10,467 bases of DNA from Candidatus Aenigmatarchaeota archaeon (GTDB taxonomy: Archaea; Aenigmatarchaeota; Aenigmatarchaeia; QMZP01), in the NCBI GenBank assembly GCA_003663415.1, contig QMZY01000023.1, positions 1 to 10,467 on the forward strand, in the 5' to 3' direction. The stretch's first letter is position 1. Every line of letters starts with the position of its first letter. The translations under genes and the position numbers were made by a program. Under the pieces are notes generated by a model that saw only the letters and a program-made list of their open reading frames with translations, searched no databases and had not been told where the DNA came from. Below are positions 6,107 to 10,467 of this stretch, piece after piece.

Positions 6107-7063
6107 TATTCTTCCAGAAGCCTGTTCACAAACTTTTTTGGTTCAAAGCTTTCAAAGTCTTCATAATCCTGACCTGTTCCCAGGAAAAGAACGGGTTTTT
6201 TTATTGCATAGCAAACAGAAAGGATAGAACCGCCTTTTTCGTCAACGTCGGTTTTTGTTAAAATCACAGCGTCCACTCCAACAAAAGAATCAAACGTTCT
6301 TGCCTGTTCAACAGCATCATTCCCTGTCAAAGAATCCAGGACAAGTATTTTCATATCAGGCTTGTTTACTCTCACCACTTTAGAAAGCTCTTCCATAAGA
6401 TTTTTATCAGTGTGCGCCCTGCCTGCAGTATCAGCAAGAACAGCGTCATAACCCTTTGATTCCGCAAATTTCTTTGCATCAAAAACAACAGCGGCAGAAT
6501 CAGAACCATACTGATGCTTTATAACCTTTATCCCGAGTTTTTCTCCATGGTGTTCAAGCTGTTCAATCGAGGCTGCTCTGAACGTGTCTCCGGCAGCAAG
6601 AACAGGTTTGAAACCCTTTGACAGCATATAATGCGCCGCTTTGGCTATGGTTGTTGTTTTTCCAGAACCGTTAAAGCCGAGGAAAACAAAACACGCGGGT
6701 TTCCCGTGTTTTTTAGACTCTTTTATCACTTGCTCAAACCCCTTTCCTTTCTGGGAAACTACCTCAAGCAAAACCTCCTTCAAAGCCTGTTTAATAAAAT
6801 CTTCTGTTTTTCCTCTTTTAATTTCCTTGCCTGCAAGTCTTTCCTTGAGGCTTTCCCTCAAAAAATCCATAACCTCCAAACTCACGTTCGCCTGCAAAAA
6901 ATCAATTTCGTTTTCATCAAAAAACCCGTTAATATCTTTTTCAGAAATCGTTTTGGTTACTATTTTCTTTAACGGTTTTTTCAATACTCTTTCCTTCTCT
7001 GGTTTCGGTTTTGACAAATCCCTTCACAGATTTTTTAAAAACTTTTTTAAGAACGCCAAACAT
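6106..7063 (-). CDS. ftsY: SRP receptor FtsY, N-terminus in another frame
   Basis: FtsY is the GTPase receptor that docks SRP-ribosome complexes at the membrane. The continuous frame (TTG at 7017 to TAA 6106) gives 303 aa with a full NG domain. Numbered from that TTG these are: P-loop GFNGSGKTTT (114-123), DTFRAAS (144-150), DTAGR (196-200), TKTD (254-257) and the closing GTGQDYEDF (280-288); the helical N domain precedes. The usual archaeal FtsY start, a basic amphipathic helix, appears as MFGVLKKVFKKSVKGF from an ATG at 7063, but in the neighbouring frame. That ATG is one nt after the epimerase stop, an ideal coupled start. Removing one A from the AAAA at 7009-7012 joins both parts (about 318 aa). 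So the true start is probably 7063, with a real or sequencing frameshift. GTPase identity is certain. Confidence 0.92.
6941..7063 (-). other. Out-of-frame FtsY N-terminal leader (40 codons)
   Basis: The ATG at 7063 opens a 40-codon frame that ends at TGA 6941-6943. Its first 18 residues (MFGVLKKVFKKSVKGFVK) look like the membrane-targeting helix of archaeal FtsY; the remainder is a shadow of the FtsY frame. In the FtsY frame a TGA sits at 7024-7026, so the switch must occur between there and about 7000. The only A run in that interval is 7009-7012. Confidence 0.6.
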
Positions 7064-7064
7064 T

Positions 7065-8012
7065 TTACCAGCCAGCCTTTTTAGTCCATCTCTTTAAAAT
7101 GTTTTCTGCCTCTTCCATTTTCGTCATTCTGTACCACTTAACCATTTTTTTAATCTCTTCTTTCATATTTGCTTTTGGCTTAAATCCAAGCTCTGTTTCT
7201 GCTCTGGTTATATCATAGTTTCTGTTCATAGTCAGAACTTCAAAATAATCACCAAAACCAGAAACTTTTGAAAGGAACTTAGCGAACCAGTACGGAACCT
7301 TGACCGGTTTTTTGCCAAGCTCTCTGACAAGCATTTCAGCAAATTCCACAAACTTTATTGGTTTTTTATCAGCTATTAAATATGTTCCCAAAATGTCTTT
7401 TTTCTTCAAAACAATTTCAAAGGCATGAACAGCGTCAAAAACATTAACAAGCTGCGTTAAGTTTTTTGTATCAGGAACGGGAAACCTTTCCAGAAGCTTT
7501 AGCTTCTTTGCCCACACAGGAGAACCTTCGCCGTATACAGGAGCAAATCTCAAAATAACATAAGGAATTCCTGATTCCAGAATTAACTTTTCAGCTTCAA
7601 GCTTTGACTCTCCGTAAGGGTTTACAGGGTTTGGTTGCGTTCTTTCTGTCACCACGTGCTCCACAGGACCGTACACCGAAACGCTTGATGAGAATATTAT
7701 TCTTTTAACACCGAGTTCCACACAGACTTCTATAAGATTTTTCGTTCCGTCAACATTCACGTGAAAGATTTCGTCTTTTGGTTTAGTGTATGAAACGAGT
7801 CCAGCAAGGTGAATAACTTCACTTACGCCTGAAACCGCAATTTCCAGATTTGATTTCTTAAGAACATCGCCTTCCACGACATCAGCTTCTGGAAACATGT
7901 ACTTGGTTATTTCAGGGTTTCTGGAAAGCAGCCTTACTTTGTAACCAAGAAAAAGAAGCTTCTCGACCAGATTCCTTCCTATATATCCTGTTCCGCCTGT
8001 AACAAGAATCAT
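7065..8012 (-). CDS. NAD-dependent epimerase/dehydratase (extended SDR)
   Basis: The 315-aa product is an extended short-chain dehydrogenase. TGGTGYIG (5-12) is the Rossmann NAD(P) loop, GDV (48-50) contacts adenine, HLAG (68-71) follows beta-4, SSSVSVYG (108-115) supplies the catalytic Ser, and Y133-x-x-x-K137 (YGESK) is the catalytic pair. RFAPVYGEG (155-163) is the usual substrate-domain segment. Such enzymes act on nucleotide sugars (for example UDP-glucose 4-epimerase) or related substrates, in the cytoplasm. The substrate is not readable here; the C-terminal half also resembles sterol/flavanone-reductase-like members. Its stop is one nt from the FtsY ATG, so the two are co-transcribed and probably translationally coupled. 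An ATTTAAG box 23 nt upstream predicts a leaderless mRNA. Confidence 0.88.
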   Translation of the reverse strand: MILVTGGTGYIGRNLVEKLLFLGYKVRLLSRNPEITKYMFPEADVVEGDVLKKSNLEIAVSGVSEVIHLAGLVSYTKPKDEIFHVNVDGTKNLIEVCVELGVKRIIFSSSVSVYGPVEHVVTERTQPNPVNPYGESKLEAEKLILESGIPYVILRFAPVYGEGSPVWAKKLKLLERFPVPDTKNLTQLVNVFDAVHAFEIVLKKKDILGTYLIADKKPIKFVEFAEMLVRELGKKPVKVPYWFAKFLSKVSGFGDYFEVLTMNRNYDITRAETELGFKPKANMKEEIKKMVKWYRMTKMEEAENILKRWTKKAGW

Positions 8013-8035
8013 ATAATATTTTATGGTTTTGCCAA

Positions 8036-8042
8036 CTTAAAT
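8036..8042 (-). promoter_or_regulatory. ATTTAAG promoter box of the epimerase-ftsY operon
   Basis: ATTTAAG lies 23 nt before the ATG at 8012, the same box and spacing as upstream of the 846-aa gene. It predicts transcription starting at the ATG. Confidence 0.5.
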
Positions 8043-8162
8043 TTTGAAATCAGAATTCTAAGAACTTAATTCCGTAAAAAGAGAAACTCGTTATCGATTT
8101 TCTAGTTTTTGGCTGTGTTTATCAAAAACCGGCACATAGATTTCAAAAACCTGAAATTTACG

Positions 8163-8260
8163 GATTTATAGTTCTGACGCAATAAATTGCAAACCGTCAG
8201 GAACAACTGGCAAACGACACTTTCTAATTAATTACGCCGTTTGCTGTAAATTCACAGAGC
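8163..8260 (-). repeat. ~95 nt structured repeat, copy 2 (inverted)
   Basis: This is the inverted partner of 1472-1565. It keeps the palindrome CTGTAAATTCACAG (8244-8257), the stem-forming GCAAAC/GTTTGC arms with a five-nt longer AT loop, and the hairpin with closed ends CTGAC...GTCAG (8174-8200), which is better paired here than in copy 1. In the 9-bp stem, copy 1 has one mismatch and copy 2 pairs fully with one G-U, so pairing is kept in spite of base changes. It lies about 10 nt before the TATA-like box of the cohesin gene, oriented towards that gene exactly as copy 1 is towards DUF3160. The rest of the 8013-8361 gap holds only AT-rich promoter sequence. Confidence 0.8.
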
Positions 8261-8267
8261 CAAAGCA

Positions 8268-8305
8268 TTAAATATATATGGGAAATATACTACAATAAAT
8301 ATATA
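8268..8305 (+). promoter_or_regulatory. Tandem TATA-like boxes of the cohesin gene
   Basis: Two boxes share TAAATATATA: 8269-8278 and 8296-8305. The second predicts a start near 8326 and a ~35 nt leader; the first, a leader about 27 nt longer. Either gives a leadered mRNA, in line with the Shine-Dalgarno site at 8351. Confidence 0.45.
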
Positions 8306-8350
8306 CCAAAATTCCAAGCAGCGGACACGTGCAAACTTTAATGAAGTAAC

Positions 8351-8356
8351 AAAGGT
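8351..8356 (+). promoter_or_regulatory. Ribosome binding site of the cohesin gene
   Basis: AAAGGT with five nt to the ATG at 8362 is a reasonable Shine-Dalgarno match and fixes this start, unlike the leaderless genes to the left. Confidence 0.5.
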
Positions 8357-8361
8357 AACAT

Positions 8362-8649
8362 ATGAATAAATTAATGAAAAGTTTCTGCATAGGAATATTG
8401 GCTTTATCTGTATCCTTTTTGCTTTTGGTTAATTCCTCTTCGGCTCAGAGTATTACATTAACTCTTGGCTCCGGGCAAGACAAGCCGGGAGAAACAGTCA
8501 GCTTAAGCCTGAATTTATCTGATAGCAACTCAGCAGCCAGTTTTCAATTAACCATTGAATATGATGCCAGTATGTTGGAAAACCCAACAGCTGTCAGAGG
8601 TTCTTCGCTTATATCAGCAGAAAAATTTATATACCAATACGCCCGGTGA
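8362..8649 (+). CDS. Secreted cohesin-domain protein, N-terminal part before a frameshift
   Basis: Residues 1-28 are a Sec signal peptide: basic start (MNKLMKSF), hydrophobic core, and SSSAQ as probable cleavage site. Then comes the first half of a cohesin-like beta-sandwich: SITLTLGSG, DKPGETVSLSLNLSDS, NSAASFQLTIEYDASML, and the typical V-x-x-G-S-x-x-x segment. Cohesin modules bind dockerin modules or serve as adhesion domains outside the cell. The frame then reads off the domain (FIYQYAR) and stops at 8649, in mid-fold. The second half of the domain lies in the +1 frame at 8626-8854; dropping one A from the AAAAA at 8621-8625 joins them smoothly (...SAENLYTNTPGDG...). So this is a frameshifted gene or a sequencing error, not a natural 95-aa protein. 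Confidence 0.7.
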   Translation: MNKLMKSFCIGILALSVSFLLLVNSSSAQSITLTLGSGQDKPGETVSLSLNLSDSNSAASFQLTIEYDASMLENPTAVRGSSLISAEKFIYQYAR

Positions 8650-8854
8650 CGGAACATTGAAATTGATTGCTGTTGGTGTTAATAATAATACTATTCCCAG
8701 CGGACAAGTAGCTACGATAAACTTCAGTATAAAATCTGACGCTCCTCTTGGTACAACCCAGCTCGTTCTGGATGAATTGGTGGCAAGCGATGGTGATGGA
8801 AACAACCTACATTTAGTTGCTGTCTATTACCCTTTTTGCTTTTCGCGAAAATAA
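8626..8854 (+). pseudogene. Cohesin domain, second half in the +1 frame
   Basis: Reading from about 8626, NTPGDGTLKLIAVGVNN, NTIPSGQVATINFSIKSD, APLGTTQLVLDELVASDGDGN matches the second half of cohesin folds (G-x-L-x-L-x-x-x-x-x-N, L/IP-x-G-x-x-A-x-I-x-F, A-x-x-G). After NNLHLVAVYYPFCF the match ends and the frame stops at 8854. No further domain follows, although archaeal and bacterial cohesin proteins usually carry more modules. The dockerin remnant at 9843 on the same strand could be the tail of the same or a similar protein, now separated by the minus-strand HAD gene. Domain identity is good; the joining with either fragment is inferred. Confidence 0.6.
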
Positions 8855-8927
8855 AAGATATATGTTAATAGAATACATTAAAGAAACGCTTCTGAACATA
8901 GAATACATGCGCTGTTCTGACGCGGCA

Positions 8928-8945
8928 CTTAGGTAATAATCTAAG
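8928..8945 (-). terminator. Small hairpin downstream of the HAD gene
   Basis: CTTAG-GTAATAAT-CTAAG forms a 5-bp stem, 9 nt past the HAD stop on the minus strand. It could mark the 3' end of that transcript. Two 11-nt direct repeats, ATAGAATACAT (8868-8878 and 8898-8908), lie just beyond. Weak evidence. Confidence 0.25.
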
Positions 8946-8953
8946 ACTCGGTA

Positions 8954-9772
8954 TCAGACCCTGATGAATTTCTCAGCCCTTATGTTATATAAATCTTCTA
9001 TTGTTTCCTGGTCTTCGTCATCTATGACTATCTCGGCAGTGCATCCCCTGAAAAAGTTTTTGCTCAGAACGGGAATATCTTCATCAAACCCGCTTTTTAC
9101 GAGGTCACGAACGGCTGCATCCAGATTGCCTCCTGTCCATATGTTTGCGGGTTTATCCCTTGAATATTCCCTAAGCATTTCATAAACATTTCTGTTTATT
9201 CTCGTTTCCGATCCTTCCCCAATCAGGAGTGTCCCGTAAACATCACAAAATACTCCTGGCAAATACTCGTTCAGTTCTTTCTCATAGCCTTTTAGTTCCA
9301 TGAGCTTCTTTTCAATCTCCTCAACCTCACCCTCAAACCCGTAAATCTTCTTTACCTTCTCCATAACCTCTTCTGTTCTTTTTCTCATATCGTGCAAAAG
9401 TACACCAGCCGTGTCCTGTTTATATTGCGCGTCGGAGAAAAGTTTCAGTGCCTTGTTCTTGTGCTTAGGAGTGTCGAATGCGTTCAGCAACTCTAAGAGC
9501 CTGAAGGGAACGCTGATATATCTGACCCTGTCCGGATAATCGGCCATAATTTTCATAAAAACAGAATCTAAGTACATTTTAAGAGTCCCGTCAAGTCCAT
9601 AGAGAACAAATTTTCTGTCCGGATTCTCTGAAATAATATCATACGCTTTCTGCAGAACCCTTCCTGGGCCTGAGATGTTTATGTAGGTGATATCCTCTTT
9701 CTCTTTCCCGAATGCGCTTACAGCCCTTTTTATGGCGTTTTGCATTTCCACTGAATCGATAACCTCTATCAT
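8954..9772 (-). CDS. HAD-superfamily protein with unknown N-terminal half
   Basis: The start is taken as the ATG at 9772 (272 aa, beginning MIEVIDSVEM) because AGGTGAG lies four nt upstream; an in-frame GTG at 9781 is possible. The C-terminal ~100 residues carry HAD motifs. Counting from the GTG, these are FCDVYGTLL (nucleophile Asp about 180), NIWTGG (Thr about 216), K241 in VLSKNFF, and IVIDDEDQE (acid pair about 254-255). So the fold is probably intact and metal dependent. The DxY form (Tyr at the second position) is found in haloacid-dehalogenase-like and other HAD subfamilies instead of the DxD of typical phosphatases. The N-terminal ~130 aa do not resemble a family I know; 131-172 is a charged helical linker, perhaps a coiled coil. 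The substrate is unknown. It lies opposite to the flanking surface-protein fragments. Confidence 0.75.
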   Translation of the reverse strand: MIEVIDSVEMQNAIKRAVSAFGKEKEDITYINISGPGRVLQKAYDIISENPDRKFVLYGLDGTLKMYLDSVFMKIMADYPDRVRYISVPFRLLELLNAFDTPKHKNKALKLFSDAQYKQDTAGVLLHDMRKRTEEVMEKVKKIYGFEGEVEEIEKKLMELKGYEKELNEYLPGVFCDVYGTLLIGEGSETRINRNVYEMLREYSRDKPANIWTGGNLDAAVRDLVKSGFDEDIPVLSKNFFRGCTAEIVIDDEDQETIEDLYNIRAEKFIRV

Positions 9773-9776
9773 ACAT

Positions 9777-9783
9777 CTCACCT
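9777..9783 (-). promoter_or_regulatory. Shine-Dalgarno site of the HAD gene
   Basis: AGGTGAG on the minus strand, four nt before the ATG at 9772, is the strongest Shine-Dalgarno match in the window and decides the start. An ATTTAAG box lies at 9837-9843; a start ~25 nt from it would give a leader of about 40 nt, consistent with SD-led translation. Confidence 0.6.
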
Positions 9784-9842
9784 GTTTATTTGAAGTAAAT
9801 AAGTTTTTTAAGCTTTTCCTTATTCGGCTCCGCCAACTTAAA

Positions 9843-10423
9843 TCCGTAAATCATGCAGTAGGGAATGGTAGTCTTAATTACTGGAAAAATATTACGGGTC
9901 TTGACCAGAATTCTATAGAAGCAGATCCACTTTTCACTAACCCCGAATCCCATAATTTCCATCTCCAACCCTCTTCCCCCTGCCTCAATACAGGCATAGA
10001 CAAACAGGATCATGACAATGATGGCGACACCACCGAACCCATCAATATGGGTACCTGCATCACAGGCAACGAAACCATTGGTTTAATTGATTTAAGCCAG
10101 TACATTGTAGAAGAATCCCAGCAAACCTGTGTTTCCCAAAATGGCGTCTGCTGCCATGAAAACCAAATCTGCCAAAACGGAACTTTTATCTCCTCCTCAG
10201 ACTGCGGAAACCTCTCCTGCACCGGAGAATGTGTTTCCCCCCATCTTCCCGGAGACCTCAATGGTGACGGGTATGTTAATCTTCAGGACATCCAGCTCAA
10301 TGTCAATGTCATCCTGGAGATTGAAAACAGGCCTGATATCATTGCAAGAGCAGACGTGAACAGGAACGAAGCGTGAACATTTTGGACGTGCAGAGGCTTG
10401 TGAATGCTGTGTTAAACGCATGA
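9843..10423 (+). pseudogene. Beta-helix/dockerin surface protein, N-terminus missing and frameshifted
   Basis: Three modules are visible. First comes the end of a right-handed beta-helix protein of the 'choice-of-anchor Q' kind: SIEADPLFTNPESHNFHLQ, PSSPCLNTG, DHDNDGDTTEPINMGT. Then a Cys-rich linker: TCVSQNGVCCHENQICQ, CGNLSCTGEC. Then a dockerin: first calcium loop DLNGDGYVNLQD (D1, N3, D5, N9, D12), and second loop DVNRNEA, where the frame stops at 10374-10376. The missing end, VNILDVQRLVNAVLNA, continues from 10373 in the -1 frame to TGA 10421-10423; one added G restores ADVNRNEAVNILDVQ. No signal peptide or upstream helix repeats exist: the similarity starts at about 9843, and upstream the frame lies antisense to the HAD gene. 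It is thus a headless fragment, possibly the tail of the cohesin gene at 8362 or of another protein. Confidence 0.7.
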
Positions 10424-10441
10424 ACAATTTCCTGACTGAAT

Positions 10442-10451
10442 AAACCGGTTT
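10442..10451 (+). terminator. Possible terminator palindrome after the dockerin gene
   Basis: AAACCGGTTT followed by CTTCCTTT, about 20 nt past the restored stop. It resembles AACCGGTT plus T tract at 1573-1580. Low confidence. Confidence 0.25.
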
Positions 10452-10467
10452 CTTCCTTTGAGAACAA

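Noticed and set aside
6631..7084. Plus-strand frames antisense to ftsY
   Set aside because: Shadows of a certain gene with all GTPase motifs on the minus strand.
8156..8168. 13-nt inverted match ATTTACGGATTTA with 9839-9851
   Set aside because: A 13-mer match is expected about once by chance in 10 kb, more so at high AT content, and it does not extend.
8554..8570. ATG at 8555 as the start of an independent 99-aa protein
   Set aside because: Residues before about 8626 in this frame are a shadow of the first cohesin half; the real content starts after the frameshift.
8914..8923. GTTCTGACGC identical to the edge of repeat copy 2 (8171-8180), hinting at a third partial copy
   Set aside because: Only ten nt match and neither flank continues the repeat.

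Overview
The window looks like part of the genome of an AT-rich archaeon, most likely of the DPANN type (small-genome archaea). The evidence is TATA boxes 20-30 nt in front of start codons, which implies leaderless mRNAs; an archaeal-style SRP receptor FtsY; a very short protein with a class III (pilin-type) signal peptide; and several large secreted or lipid-anchored proteins. The lineage is an inference from gene content and promoter style; no rRNA or other marker gene is present.

Layout from left to right. (1) 1-1424, minus: a secreted DUF3160 lipoprotein whose C-terminus runs off the left edge. (2) 1472-1565: the first copy of a ~95 nt structured repeat, just upstream of the DUF3160 promoter. 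(3) 1609-1821, minus: a short VanZ-like membrane protein fragment. (4) 1860-2087: a hairpin-rich, GC-richer intergenic stretch that may be a structured RNA read on the minus strand. (5) 2135-2899, plus: a xylose-isomerase-like TIM-barrel sugar isomerase/epimerase. (6) 2924-8012, minus: a long co-directional run consisting of an NAD-dependent epimerase, FtsY, an 846-residue membrane-anchored surface protein with five DxDxDG calcium-type loops, three micro-membrane proteins (67, 37 and 42 aa; the last two are easy to miss), and a possible 46-aa product. (7) 8163-8260: the second, inverted copy of the ~95 nt repeat, again directly upstream of the TATA box of a secreted-protein gene. (8) 8362-8854, plus: a frameshifted cohesin-domain secreted protein. 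(9) 8954-9772, minus: a HAD-fold protein with a Shine-Dalgarno start. (10) 9843-10423, plus: the headless C-terminal part of a beta-helix/dockerin surface protein, with another frameshift inside the dockerin.

Functionally the window is mostly cell-envelope biology. FtsY delivers ribosomes making membrane proteins to Sec. Next to it lies a translationally coupled set comprising one giant pilin-like surface protein and several single-helix microproteins, which could form one envelope complex. On the right, a cohesin remnant and a dockerin remnant on the same strand are separated by an oppositely oriented HAD gene, which looks like a decayed or rearranged surface-adhesion locus. Three reading-frame breaks (FtsY N-terminus, cohesin, dockerin) are each repaired by a single base. 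Two lie in short A runs, so sequencing or assembly error must be excluded before calling them mutations.

The two least explained items are the inverted ~95 nt promoter-proximal repeat pair and the surface-protein/microprotein operon.
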